A DNA stretch of 64,000 bases, taken from assembly GCA_008802785.1 (NCBI GenBank), contig VUYT01000018.1, forward strand, positions 248,001-312,000. Reading direction: 5' to 3'. The stretch comes from Symmetrospora coprosmae (Eukaryota; Basidiomycota; Cystobasidiomycetes; Symmetrosporaceae). The translations under genes and the position numbers were made by a program. Below the pieces are notes generated by a model. The model saw only the letters and a list, made by a program, of their open reading frames with translations. It was not told the DNA's origin and did no database searches. Shown one piece after another: positions 47,838-63,578 of the stretch. Numbering within the stretch: the first letter of the stretch is position 1; every line of letters begins with the position of its first letter.

Positions 47838-48972
47838 CGTATCGTATGAATGGCAGCTTCACGGCTATGCTGGACCACCTGGTGGATGGGTACGAGCGAA
47901 AGAGAGGCAGGGCCGGACAGGGTGGCGTAGCTTGCGCGCGTGGAGAGGATCGGTCGGACACACGCGGCGATAAGGTACAGGGGAGATCTCCTCTCTCTCT
48001 TCCCTCTCAAACTGATGTTGCTGCCGTACACTCTGCACCGTGAGACGAAATGCGCACGACCACAGAAGACTGGAGCGGCTTCCGATACGGCCATACTTGG
48101 AGCTTCGACACTGCGATCTCATCCGGCAGCGGTCCCCACCGCACAAGAGAAGCGCAGCGCAGCGCAGACGCGTCGAGACGCTGCGACAATCCGCGTCTGA
48201 CTCTACTGTCCCTACAACCTTGCAAATCCATATTCCCACAGTGCCCTGCCTCTCATCGTCGCAGGTGTCCGCCTCCGCATGGGCGTCCCTCGCCGCTGGA
48301 TCATGCAGGAGGACCTGTGGGCGTCCCACAGACTACTCGCCATGCTTCCTCCCTCTCTCTATACCCGTCCCGATCCGTACTCATGCTCGCCTGATCATCA
48401 TTGGCGTAGCTACCGTTGCTCCGGCGTGACGCTGCCGCAGGAGATGTTGAAGCGATGCTGACGTTGAGGCATGCAATTCGTGCAGCCAGAGCTGATACGT
48501 CGCTTGAACAGTCCCCTCTACCGAATCCAATCTGCTCAAGGGACTGCCTACTCCTGATCCTTACACTGGAAGTGCCACCTCCGGCCTTTGTCCAACAACT
48601 GAGAGATCGATGTGAAAGCGGATGGAGGCTCCCCTGTCTACATCTCCGTCGACGAACCAACGCAGTCCGTGCGCTGTTCATCAAGCTGACACCCATCTCC
48701 GTGGCCCGGCGTAACTCCGCTTACCGGAGGTAGTGGCTGCGTCGACCACTGCCTGTCGCACCCTTCACAGAATCATGGCTCATCGACCAACCTACCGCAA
48801 TCCGCGCGAGTGCTCTCTTCTTCGCTCCCTACACCTCCACTGCACGAGTACCTCAGCCGCATAGACCCATACACCGTGGAGACACAGCTCTGTACGTGGC
48901 GATCTCGCTCTGCCACCCGCCGGTCTGGGGACGTAACTGCTGACGCCTCGCTGTCGCAGTAGATCAGTAAGG
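47838..48972. other. Divergent intergenic region
   Basis: 1,135 bases between the F-box start and the zinc-finger-like gene. A CT-rich block occurs near 47985-48012. Small ORFs on both strands lack motifs. A possible untranslated exon boundary (ctgtcgcag at about 48950) lies just before the next ATG. Confidence 0.4.
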
Positions 48973-49903
48973 ATGCCTGTCGGATTGCCTGTCAAATTCA
49001 AGTGTCCAAACTGGTGCGCATACGCTGTTTCCCTGTGCACAAAAGGATATAGCTTCCGCTAAGATGTTCGCGCCCGCCCGCAGTAAGAAGGAAACCGGCC
49101 CCAATGCGATGAGAATGCATTTACAAGACAATCCGAGCTGCTGGGATGCGCATCATCAGCCTTTCGATAATGAAGCTGGCAAATCTACCTTTCGATGTCC
49201 TGGCTATGCCTATCCTTGTGGAGAGGTCAAGTGTGTATTCCGAACCAGAGAGCTGTTCAAGGACCACATCGAGAAGTGCGACTTCTATAAACTCGCCAAG
49301 GAGGCAGCCGACGCCGTGGCAGCCAAAAGGCAGGAGCAATCCTCCGCCGCGGTTACCTCAAGACAGATGCCACCTCCCTCGATTCTTCCTCCGCAACGAC
49401 GCCAAACCTGGCCACCCGTGCGCAGCAACGACCCGCCACGGGTGCGCAGCAACAACCGGCCGCAAGCGCAGCAACGACCCCATCCCGCTATGAGTCCGTT
49501 GGGCAGCGATAGACATCGACCTGCGCTTGTAGCCATAAGTGCCGGCGTCGACAAGCATCAGCAGGGCCGAGCGCTCTCCAAGACTGAGCGAGCAGCACGG
49601 GTGCAAGCCGCCAACGACCACTGGTCGGGTCAATCGTCCAGCTTTACGTTGCAGTTGCCCGTCAGAAGGCAGACTGACCCCCAAGCATCCTCAAAACCAT
49701 CGCAGGCATCTGTCAGGAGGCCGACCACGCCTGCTACTTCCACTTCCATGTCTATGCCTGTTCCGGTCTCCGGCCCGCCGCGCCGTCATCTCCCGGAACA
49801 GCCTCTCGCCCACAGTCTGCCCGTTCCGCCTCTTGGTTGCGTACCAAGGGCAAGCCAACCAAGTAGGACCGCACTTGCAGAATTACTGAGCTCACGGAGA
49901 TGA
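48973..49903 (+). CDS. Orphan protein with C2H2-like zinc-finger N-terminus
   Basis: No known family. Two exons, 48973-49034 and 49084-49903, joined in phase (donor GTGCAC, acceptor CCCGCAG); 293 residues. The junction creates a Cys/His cluster: KFKCPNWCAYAVSL, then MRMHLQDNPSCWDAHH, FRCPGYAYPCGEVKCVF and FKDHIEKCDF. That is about eight Cys and several His in the first ~85 residues, consistent with one or two degenerate zinc-binding modules. The remaining ~200 residues are Pro/Gln/Arg/Ser rich and presumably disordered. If translation began instead at the ATG at 49064, the first Cys pair would be lost. Possibly a nucleic-acid or protein-binding regulator; that is inference. Confidence 0.6.
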
Positions 49904-50948
49904 GGTCGTCACGATGCGACCAGCAGACCTGTCGGTACCTGTTTGACATCCTGTGCATGCCAGTCCCTAGTCTGCCCGACATTGCCCACTTCACTATCCC
50001 GTAAAAGCTCCGCCTATCTTCTGCCAAGACCGTAGGAACAACAATGACCTGTTATCGCGCGCGGCGACGACAAAGCAATACCGCTTGCCATCTGGATCTC
50101 ACCCTCTAAATGACGGACACCTCTGCACGGGCCACGTTCCTGGAACATGCTGCTGCACACAAACATTGCGCGAGCGGGACCATCGCATCGAGGAATTTCA
50201 ACGTCTCGCTACGTTCGAGCGACTGACATGTTCATTGAGCGCAATGCTGGTGCAGAACTCGCGGCGCGCGGCTGCTGTCTATGAGTCCGAGGGGAACGCC
50301 GGGAGGGGAAGGCTGTCTACTCGCATCTACCCACTAGTCCTCTTATTCTCGGACCCTTTCATATAGGCCTCGCACATAGCTTTGGACGCATACAGATCGC
50401 CGAGCGAGACCGCATGCCATCGCGACTGAGAAGCACCCCTTCGTCTTGCGCAGTGTGACTAACGGCCGCTCTCTCGCGGATTGCTCGTGCAGGATCATTA
50501 GCCGAGAAACGGTGTCCGACGTGCCTCGCTGCGTATGGCATAGGCCTCTTACGCATGCCGTCAATCCCTTTCATTAGTCTAACTGCATTCTACTTTCCGA
50601 TGCCGGGGTGTTCGGGGCTATTCCAACGGGGCGGTCACCAAGATGGACTATCACGCATGCGCATACGCTTTTGCTATCCGTCTTTCGCGCCCCAGCGACC
50701 GTGCGAGCAGTACACTAGCATGGTTGCGTCAGCAAGGATCAAAATCTGGCCACTCGTTGCGGCAGTGCTGGATCTGTTCTTTCAAGCCTCGGCTTGGCCC
50801 GCCTCTGGACCCATGGTTGTGAACGCTCGTCGCCGGACGCTCCGGCTACTTGGTTGCATCTTTACACCTTCAATCCATCTGGATCAGCTGCTTCCGTTGC
50901 TTTGTCTACCGCATCCTCCACACCCAGGCACCTCAACCACAGAAGAAG
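49904..50948. other. Intergenic between two orphan genes
   Basis: 1,045 bases. Short ORFs only. A CAACCACAG acceptor-like site right before the next gene's ATG (50949) suggests that gene may have an upstream exon somewhere here, which I could not locate. Confidence 0.4.
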
Positions 50949-51872
50949 ATGCCGTCCCCGCGCAGACAGCCTGCCACACCTCCAAAGCGGTACCGCAATA
51001 TTAGCGCCCAGACAGGCGTCCCGCTTGCTCGATCCCAACGCATCACCACCGGCGGACAGGGACCGACTCCAGTCATCGCCCAAAGCGCCGCGGAGGCTCG
51101 ATTCAGAACCTATCCACCGTCTCCCCAGCCACAGCAGTCTCAGAGACCTCATCCAGCCATGCCACCTACCTCTATCGTTTCACCCTCATGCGTCAGCGGA
51201 ACCCTACCGGTTCCAGCTGGTATCAGGAAGGCTAGCCCGCGTTCAGCCAAGAAAGCTGGCCATCTTTCCAGTGTCAACGTGGCTGCATTTCAAGCCAGTG
51301 CCGATCGACTGGCTGCGGAGCGCACCGCAACTCTCGCAAAGAATCTGCAGATACCCGCTCCTCGCAGGAGGGAGACCGCACCTGCCCGCTTCGAAAATGC
51401 GGCATTGTCAGCCACATCATCCGTCACCCGCCGATCCACTTTGCCCAATGCCCCGGTCGCCGGCAGTGCTGGTGAGAGGGCCTTACAAGGGCAGCAGTTC
51501 GTAAATTTGGCTCAGCTCGACAACCGACGGATGCAGAGCCCGCCGGTCTCTGCCGCTGTCGTCACTACAGTACCCACTTCACTCAGGCCACAGGCAGCGA
51601 GCTCCGCGCCGGCAGCTCGCGCACCTGCTCATGGCTCCGAGCCAACGCCCGGAATTAGCGGGACTCTGTACCAGGTATTGCGCCGCGGAGATGTCACCGA
51701 TGCGCGGAAGCAAGACATGCTCGTCAGAATATTCCTAGCCAAGGGAAACCCGTCAGATGATGCGATTAGCAGGCTGGCAGACGGCGATGACGCCATAACC
51801 GAGATTGTCCGGATCGCAGCGAACACAACTGTCCTGAAACGTTCAGACAAGTGGGCGCGAGAGACCAAGTGA
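50949..51872 (+). CDS. Orphan Pro/Ser/Arg-rich protein
   Basis: Not recognised. 307 residues from the first true ATG (50949, MPSPRRQPATPPKR); the frame is open for a further ~100 bases upstream and an acceptor-like CCACAG lies just before the ATG, so the N-terminus may be incomplete. The first ~210 residues are low complexity. The C-terminal ~75 residues look folded and helical (ISGTLYQVLRRGDVTDARKQ; MLVRIFLAKGNPSDDAISRL; ITEIVRIAANTTVLKRSDKW). It shares the short string QRPHPAM and similar Arg/Pro/Gln composition with the upstream neighbour. Possibly two diverged members of a lineage-specific family. Confidence 0.55.
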   Translation: MPSPRRQPATPPKRYRNISAQTGVPLARSQRITTGGQGPTPVIAQSAAEARFRTYPPSPQPQQSQRPHPAMPPTSIVSPSCVSGTLPVPAGIRKASPRSAKKAGHLSSVNVAAFQASADRLAAERTATLAKNLQIPAPRRRETAPARFENAALSATSSVTRRSTLPNAPVAGSAGERALQGQQFVNLAQLDNRRMQSPPVSAAVVTTVPTSLRPQAASSAPAARAPAHGSEPTPGISGTLYQVLRRGDVTDARKQDMLVRIFLAKGNPSDDAISRLADGDDAITEIVRIAANTTVLKRSDKWARETK

Positions 51873-52324
51873 GCGGCGTCATGTATGTTAAGCAAGTAGA
51901 GTTTGATACACCCCGTCCCAAAACACGACAGCAATGTGCTTTTGACCTCCTCTGCTGATTGGCGCATGCGCTAGCAGCTGACCATAGGCTTGCCCGCTTG
52001 CATGGTCGATCGGACCGGCAACATGGTCGGGTGCTATGCTTGTACCTGGCGAGATGCCAGTCAGGCGAGGCTTTAGCCCCTCTGTCGCCGCAGATCCGCG
52101 CCAGCTCTCCGCGAATATGCCGCGTGGCTACTCGATGTGCATAGTTCATCCTTGCTCTTTCATCGGCGCTTTCGCGCGTGAGTCGTCGATCCGATTCATG
52201 TGCACGCTTTGCGCGTGTCCGGTCTGGGTCGTTTTCGAAGCTGGCCAAGGCTTGTGCCCGAGAGGGGAGGCTAGCGACGGGCCTCTGCCTGTGCCTACCC
52301 ATGTGCTCTGTGCCAGCCCTGCCA
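51873..52324. other. Convergent intergenic region
   Basis: 452 bases between two 3' ends. Nothing notable is seen. Confidence 0.45.
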
Positions 52325-53585
52325 TCACGTCATCTCCCCACTGTCGCGCATGGCATTGAACATGTCCCACGCGTCATCGAGCGTCTGCCTGTTCTGCGGG
52401 TCCACCTCGATCTCGACGCCCCTCTGCGCGAGAGGCTCGCCCTGGTCGTCTGCAGCTCGGCGGAGCTGTCTCTGAGCGTTTGGCGTGTGTTGGGACGCGA
52501 CGAGCTCCCTCTGTACGCTTGACATGTCGAAGGGGAGCAAGGCATTGTTTGATGCGGCCTGCGCATGCCGGGACGCGCCCGCTGTTGATGAAGACGGCGA
52601 GACAGGCGTGTCCTCCGGACTCCGGAGCGAGACGGAGAGAGAGGGCGGGGCGGGTGCGAGCGGTTCGGCACGCTCGATGATCTGAAGGCGGGAGAGGAAG
52701 TCGTCTGCCATGGAGGCGTATGGGTCTGGCTGCAGCTGGACCAGGAGCTCTGGTCCTTGTGCGGGATCCACGGGCGCAGAGGCGGAAAATGTGGCTGAAG
52801 CGTCATCGCCGTCTCGCTGAGGCTGCGCGGCTGCGCGCTCGATATCCTCGAGGAGCTGGATCGCGGACGAGATCTGGGACAATGCTTGAAACGAGTCGGA
52901 GGAAAGGCACACGCTTTCGTACCACGCCGAGCGGCGTGTGCAGTCCTCGGAGCAGAACTTGGACGCGGCAGAGGTGTCGAGGACTTTCCGGGAGCGGAGA
53001 TTGATGCGGTACTGCCAGAGGGGCAGTGAGATGAGTCAGAGCGGCTGAGTAGCTAGAATAGGTGAAGAGGGCAAGAACGCACGACAGGATCCTCGGAGTA
53101 GGCTCGGCGCGGGACGTTGCTGCACGGCGGGTAGGAACAGCACCCGTTGACCCAGCGTTCGGTGAGGACATCCCGGTACTGGCTCTGCTTCATTGTGCGG
53201 GCCTGTAGTGCGCGAGTGTCAGTGTCAGTCCCAAGTGCGTGCATTGCCGGGCTTCTGTGAAGGGACGCACTGCATCGCGGAGAGCTCGGCGGTCGACGGA
53301 TCCCTCGCCGAAGCGGGCGACCCAGAGGAGCGTGTCTCGGGTATCCTGGACGGCTCTCTGCGCCATTGTTGCGCTGTTGTTCTTGAACCTGCTGGCTGTG
53401 CTGGTGCTGGTACTGCTTGCGTCTTCATTGCCGTTTGCCGTACTGCTGCCACTGCCATTGCCGCTTCCACCGCCGGCGCCGGTGGCCTTCTCGACGACGC
53501 TGTAAGACTGGGTGAAGCCCGATGACGCCGACGTTGACGGTGTACGACGCGCGTCTCCATTGGATTGACCGCTCGTACGAGCCAT
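52325..53585 (-). CDS. rtr1: RNA polymerase II CTD phosphatase RTR1/RPAP2
   Basis: Rtr1/RPAP2 removes Ser5 phosphate from the Rpb1 C-terminal repeat and aids Pol II import. Three exons, phases exact: 53271-53585, 53083-53202, 52325-53011; 373 residues. The family zinc module is assembled across exons: YRDVLTERWVNGCCSYPPCSNVP, then YRINLRSRKVLDTS and KFCSEDCTRRSAWYES, giving the C-x4-C ... C-x3-C pattern with the following aromatic. An Ala/Gly/Ser-rich N-terminus (~75 residues, Asn/Gly/Ser repeats) precedes it. The C-terminal ~190 residues are disordered and end with EVDPQNRQTLDDAWDMFNAMR, a helix that may be a partner-binding motif. Divergent from SQS1 with only 187 bases between ATGs. Confidence 0.88.
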
Positions 53586-53772
53586 TGCTAGATTCCGTGT
53601 ACTGCGTGCCTTTTGTGCGTCTCTGCTGGTGGATCGCCACCAGAGCTGTCGCGCGTCGATGGGGAGCAGCAGCAGCAGCACGTTCTCTTCGCTCGACCCG
53701 CGCCTACAGACTCAGAACACAGCTCTTGCAGGACCGAAACATACACATACATAGTAGACACACACACCCACA
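53586..53772. promoter_or_regulatory. Divergent promoter RTR1 / SQS1 with CA-rich leader
   Basis: 187 bases. The last ~35 bases before the SQS1 ATG (53737-53772) are almost only A, C and T on the coding strand, in an ACATACACATACAT...ACACACACACCC pattern that recurs in the DBP2 leader. Confidence 0.55.
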
Positions 53773-56700
53773 ATGTCGTACAGACGCGGCGGCAGAGGAG
53801 GAAGAGGAGGAGGAGCGAACCACGATGAAGACCGCCCGACCTGGAAACCCCGTGGCGGCGGCGGATCATCGTCATTCGGAGGCGCAGGAGGGCGCGGGCG
53901 AGGAGGACGGGGAGGAGAGGGCAGAGGCAAAGGTGGTGGAGGTGGACGCGGTCGTGGACGAGGCGCATTCAGCTACACGGACATGTCGAGCATGGCGCAC
54001 GACTACTCGGAGAGCAGCTCCAAGCTCCGCCTGAGCGAGCCGGAGCTGGACGTCGACGTCGATGACGAGGTTGCGAATGGCCAGACAACTAGCGGCCAGG
54101 CAGCTGCAAGCCAGCAGCGGAGCAAGGCTAGAGACTCTACCTCAGCTACGGTGGAAGGGTACACGCGCCCCAAGCCCTCCTTTAAGCCCGTCTTCACGCT
54201 GCAGCCCGAGTCAGACGTTGCAGTTCAGGCGACGCGGCATCAGCCATCGCAAAGCTCCCTCCCAGACTTCATCCCAGCCCGCACAGAAGCAGCTCCGATA
54301 AACCAGAGCATGCCACATCAGGCTGCTGTGTCAACCTACCATGCAAAACGGACAGCTCACCTCGGGATTGGCGCTCAGCAGCAACAGCAGCAGCCTTTTG
54401 CGCACAGTGGCGGATATGGCGGTCAAGGGTCCACCTTCCGCGCGCCGACCTTTGGAGCTAGACAACCAGAGCGCAGTCGAGCAGGCTACCCGTCAGACCC
54501 TAACTTGCTTGTGCCCATGACGTTCGTCAAAAGCACAAAGCGGATCGAGCCTACCATGGATGGCAAGGAGCACGATGAGCTGCGTGAGTGTCTGTCTGTC
54601 TCGTCTCTGACTGCACAAGGTCGGAAGCTCATGTCGGTTTTGCTTGGTGACGCTGCAGTGCACAAGCGAAAGATGGAGCAGGCTTTCGGCAAGGACACCC
54701 TCCCGCAGCATCTTGTCGGTCTCGGGGAGCACAAGGAGAACGTGCCAGCGCAGCCCATCTCCACCACGATGCAGACGAGCCTGTCGAGCTCATCGTCCAG
54801 ATCTTCGAGATCACAGATGGCCACTCCACTATCTCCGCACGCAAAGCCGTTTCACAGCCCGCGGCTCGCGGCCGCTCCAGTCGATCAAATCGAGAGCCAT
54901 CAGCCATTTTACGCCTTCTTAAGGGGCTCGCCGCGTCAAGCCAGCGACAAAGGCAAGCAGAGGGCAGTCCTACCGGTAGAGTCAGACCCGGAGCCGCTGT
55001 TCTTCATCGACTCTGTTGGCGAAAGAGCCACGACTACCGGTCCCGACGACGAAGCTGAGGCGGAATCGGATACCGAGGAGATCTACCCACGGCACGTCGA
55101 AAGCCGTGCTGCGCCCGCTACCGCCGTTCCACCTCCTATGCCCAGCTCGCATTCTGCTTTCCCGTCTCTGCCAGATCGTTTCGCCGCACAGAGCAGCATC
55201 AGTGTGCCTGAGCCGCCAGCCGTGCCAGTGCATCTACCACTTAAGCCCTATGCGCAGACGATAACGGATGACATCTCGTATGCGCCGGCTGTAACAGCGG
55301 CAGCAGTATCCACTGAGCTGCCGCCTGCCGCAGTCGAGTTCCTCCGCTCCGCCACCGCTAGCTTCAATAGCGCTGCCTCCCGCTCGAAGGATGCGCCACC
55401 TGCGCGCAAAGTATCGGCCAAACAGAAGCGAAAAGAGGCCAAGGAGCGGAAGAAAGAGCGGAAGCGCGCAAAGAAGGAGAACCGACGGCCGGCGCATAGT
55501 CTAGACAAGGAGAAAGAGGCGCGCAGGCCCCGTGTGGGCGAGAGCGATGTAGAGTGGGGCAGCGATGGTCCGCCGGACATGGGCGACGAAAGCGATAGCG
55601 GCGACAGCAAGGATGGTGATGTCCAGATGCCCGGAGGCGCGCAGTCGAGCGTGCTCCGCGCCAACGTCGCGAAGGGTGCGAAACCTGCGGGTCGGAAAGG
55701 CCGAGGGAAGCGGGACGATGCCATCGAAGCGGCACTGGCGGACATTCTCGCGCAGCCGGCCGACTCGGATGACGATGATTCCGATGCGCGCGAAGAGAGC
55801 CAGCGGGCAATGCGCAGCTTTGTCGATTCTTTCTCGATGCGAGCGGGCGAGCATCTCACGCTCGATGACCTGGACGACCTGGACCGGATGCGTGTGGAGG
55901 ACGGCGAGGGGGAGTACACGACTACGGCTCAGGGCTCGGGAAGCGACGAGGACGAGGAGGACGATCTGCGCTACGAGCAGAAGGCCATCATGAAGGAGTT
56001 TGTGCGCGCTGAGGTCACGGCCAAGCAGCCAGAGAACACAACGGGGGAGTCGAGTGCGAGAGACGAGTTCCCGGTCTATGTGCCAGAGCTGGCGGAACCA
56101 CCGATCGATTCGGACATGGACGACTCGAGGAACGAGATCTGGAAGACGGACGATGAAAGCGACTTGGAAGACGAGGAGGCTGTGGGTCCTAGTTCTGCTT
56201 ATGCGCGGGCAACGATCACGGACAGGGCCGCGACTGACGTGCACTCCTGCGACTGCAGGCTAGAGTCAAGTGGCAGCTGAAGGGAGACAGGTTTATGCGC
56301 GACCAGCGAGCCCAATTGGCAGACTCTGTGGAAGGCTCGGTCTCGGTAGGGCGGGACCTCGAGATGAAGATCGAAATTGCCGATGAGACTACCATTCTCA
56401 TTGTTTCCGACGACGACGAAGAGGCGGAGCAGGAAGACGAGGACGAGGAAGAGTCCGAGTCCGAGTCGGAAGAAGACGACGAAGACGAATTCGACATTGA
56501 CGACATGCTCGAGGACGACATTGATGCCCTCATCATGTCTGGCTTGCAACCATCGCGGCGCAAAGCGAACAAGCAGCCTCCGTCTACGAAAGATACCTTC
56601 TTCGATGCGCACCTGCAAAAGCAGTGGCAGGCGGATCGACAGAAGAAGGCGCTCAAGAAGCAGGAGCGTGCGTTGGCTCGAGCGGAAAAGAACCCGAACC

Positions 56701-57542
56701 GCTCCAACAAGCGCAAAGCCAAGCGGGCAGCTGGGCAAGCGCGCGGTTTCAGCGCAAGAGATGACGAGGGCGACATGATGCTCGAGTTTGACCTGAATGG
56801 CAGTGCGCGCATCCCCGAGTTCCACAAGATCAATGAGGATCTGCGCAAGTTCATCGAGAACTCGGGCAGCATGCAGTACGAGCTGCCTCCGATGGACAAG
56901 AAGTTCCGCTATGCCATCCACGATCTCGCTGCAGCTTACAAGTGGGTTATACAAGCGACTCAAGAGGGACCAGATCCTCTGGCTGACCTGGCTCTACTTG
57001 CGTGTGCACGTAGCCTAAAGAGTAAGAGCCGTGGTGTGGGACGAGCAAGGCACAATGTGCTGTATCGGACGCAGCACACGACTGTGCGCGGAGCCAACAT
57101 GCGCAAAGTGCAGAAGTTCCTGTCCATCACTGCGACATGGAGCAGCGGGGCCAACAAGAGCTTCAGCTACGATCACCCTCGCGGCAATGGCAAGGGTGGA
57201 GGAGGCGGGCGCAAGCCGGGCAATGCCAATGCGGGTGGAGGGAACGCATTCGTCACTCGCAACTACGAGGGCGCGTTGGTTGGTGAGGGTGCAGACCGCA
57301 TCGACAGCACCAACCTGGGTCACCAGCTGCTCGCAAAGATGGGATGGACAGAGGGCATGCAGATTGGCAGGAATGGCGGCATTGACGAGCCCATTTCGGC
57401 TGTCATCAAGACGAGCAAAGCTGGACTGGGCAGCGGGTACGTGCGCTACAACAGAGGCGTCAGCAGCAGCATGCAGGTGCCGGCTGCGGGCGGATCGGGC
57501 GGGAACACGGGCTGGGGCACCCCAGTAGCCATGGAAGGGTGA
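53773..57542 (+). CDS. sqs1: SQS1-like G-patch/R3H RNA-processing factor
   Basis: Sqs1 is a nuclear and nucleolar cofactor that stimulates the DEAH helicase Prp43 in splicing and ribosome biogenesis. Two exons, 53773-56181 and 56259-57542, in phase; 1,230 residues. The N-terminus is an RGG/Gly-rich patch (first ~65 residues). A long disordered centre has acidic runs (DDDEEAEQEDEDEEESES) and Lys/Arg-rich stretches (KQKRKEAKERKKERKRAKKE), typical of the family. The R3H-like region (FIENSGSMQYELPP; MDKKFRYAIHDLAAAYK; GRARHNVLYRT) is followed by the G-patch near the C-terminus (STNLGHQLLAKMGWTEG; IGRNGGIDEPISAVIK; GLGSG). Family length is 767 residues in yeast, so the centre is expanded here. Confidence 0.9.
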
Positions 57543-57981
57543 CGACTCTTTTCCCCTGTGTACGCTCTGCGTGTAGCTGACGAGTGCGCAACTGCGCGCG
57601 ATCCATATTTGCGGTCATCTCCCTCGGTGATGGGACATGGATACGTACTCTGCTTGAGCACACTTGGTCACGTCGACGGGAAGCGTTCCTTCCTTCTAAA
57701 CTGTCTCATTCACAGCTCCGCCTGCTCAAGCTGATCTGACTGATTCCTTGAAGCGTTGAGACTCCGGCCCGAGGCCCCCGCTGTCGCTGTCGCCGCCACT
57801 CGTCTGCAGAATTCGTCGTCGAAATTTGGTGGCGAAAATTCAGCCGTCTGGCCTCTGGCCGAGAATGCTGCTCTGACCTTGCCCTCCCTCCCTCCCTTCA
57901 CCCAACCACAAACACAAAGATCATCAGATAGGTCAAGCAGGCACATACATATCACACACACACACACATACATATACATCA
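57543..57981. other. Intergenic and DBP2 5' leader with CA repeat
   Basis: 439 bases between SQS1 and DBP2. The leader 57942-57976 is an ACATACATATCACACACACACACACATACATATACAT-type stretch directly before the ATG, a perfect (CA) run flanked by CATA units. Confidence 0.6.
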
Positions 57982-61884
<3,903 letters not shown>

Positions 61885-63139
61885 ATGCGTTACTCTACTC
61901 TCCTCGCCGGCTCTGCTGTCGCAGCTGCTTCAATGGTCTCCGCCCAGGCCGCCACCCCTCACGACATTGTTGTCCTCCAGTACGCGCTCACCCTTGAGCA
62001 CCTCGAGGCCGCCTTCTACAAGGAGGGTCTCGCCAGGTACAGCCCTTACGACTTCAAGGATGCCGACTACCCGGCTCCGGTTCCTCAGCGACTCGCTCAG
62101 ATCGGCGCGCAGGAGGCCACCCACGTCACTGCTCTCGAGGGCATCCTCCGCTCGCTCGGCGTCGAGCCCACCAAGCCATGCGTGGGTTGCTGGCGACATC
62201 AGTCGGAGCGAGCTCTTCTCAGGCTGATTTTCTTACCCGAATATAACAGACGTACGACTTTGGCTACAACAGCATTCAGACCTTCCTCGCTACCGCGAGC
62301 ATCCTCGAGAGCGTTGGAGTATCGTGAGTTGAAGGCTGCTGCTCATTGTCCCTTCCTCGCTGACAACCTCTCCCGGTTTTTCAGCGCCTACCTCGGCAAG
62401 GCCCCCCTCATCGACAGCAAGGCTTACCTGACTGCCGCCGGTGAGCTCCGTCTGCGCTGATCCTGCCGAGAAGGGACACCAGCTGATAGCTTTCGATTCA
62501 TGCAGGTGCCATCCTCACCGTCGAGGCTCGCCACCAGGCTCTCATCTCTTCCTTCCAGGGCCAGGACGGCACTCCGTCGCCTTGTATGCCTCCTTTCTCC
62601 TGTTCCTGTCTTGGTGATATGGCTCTGACTCTTCCGTTCCTCCAGTCGACACCCCTCTCCAGGGCTCGCAGGTCTTCTCGCTTGCCGCTCCCTTCCTCAA
62701 GGAGTGCCCCTCGACCAACCCGACGCTTCCTTTCAAGAACTTTGCCGACCTCACCATCACCACGCAGACCCCGCAGATCGGCCAGCGTGTCGAGTTCACG
62801 CTCCCGGAGACCAAGGGCGACGTCTACTTCCACTGTGCGTCACCCTTGGCCGCTTTGAACACGCTCGCTAGCTCGAGACTGACATCTTTCCTTGGATCTA
62901 CTTCAGTCCTCAACGGCCTGAGCGACATCGCTGTCAAGTCCGACAACAACGGCGCTGTCCTCCCTGAGGGCGTCTCTGGCACCATCTACGTTGTTGCCAC
63001 CAACTCGGCTGCCGCGCCCAACGACGACAACACCATTGCCGGCCCTGCTCTCATTGTCCTCGCCAACCCGGACGCCACCTACAAGCTCCCCAAGGGTGTT
63101 ATGGGTCGCCAGCGACGAGCGATCGCCTTCAGCGCCTAA
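61885..63139 (+). CDS. Secreted ferritin-like-domain protein (Rds1 type)
   Basis: Member of the fungal Rds1-like group carrying a ferritin-like four-helix domain; Rds1 in fission yeast is induced by stress and nutrient change, biochemical role unknown. Six exons, phases exact: 61885-62181, 62250-62323, 62385-62440, 62506-62583, 62646-62834, 62907-63139; 308 residues. A signal peptide (MRYSTLLAGSAVAAASMVSAQA) is followed by the helical domain: VLQYALTLEHLEAAFYKEGL with a Glu-Glu pattern, then QEATHVTALEGILRSLG. AYLTAAGAILTVEARHQALI carries the second set of Glu/His that could bind metal. The C-terminal half is beta-rich. The pyrimidine-rich leader suggests strong expression. Confidence 0.88.
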
Positions 63140-63578
63140 GCGATGGCTTCGGCCACCCTTTGGCCTGCTCGTGACCCGCTCTTGCTGCTCTCCTCCTTTG
63201 TTCGCTTGCTACTCTTACGTCTAGGTCGACGATCATGACAATGTGTGAACTAGGGCTATACTGTGCTTGATTCGTGTCATTGTGTGCTGCGACGCAAAGC
63301 CTTTCCCTACCTCCGCGGCCTGACCTGGAAGAGTTCCTGGCAGACTGATGCGCTCACTAGGTACCGAGGATGACGACCTCTAGATACTCAGAAGGCTCCA
63401 TCTAGCGCGGTTCTGATCCAGGCATCGAGTTCCCCGAACATCCCCGCGGGCTTTGAGCTGCCAGTCACTGGGATCGCTTCGCGAGCCATGCTTTGCACGT
63501 GCCCTCCTCTTCGTCTGTCCAGCATGCATTCGACACGGTAGCAGAGACTCGCAAGGCATAGGCAGGGCAGCTGCGAGG
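63140..63578. other. Intergenic region
   Basis: 439 bases between the ferritin-like gene and the partial kelch-like gene. Nothing notable is seen. Confidence 0.45.

Noticed and set aside
53522-54034. Plus-strand 170-codon ORF overlapping the SQS1 start
   Set aside because: It is an alternative frame across the shared promoter and the RGG patch of SQS1.
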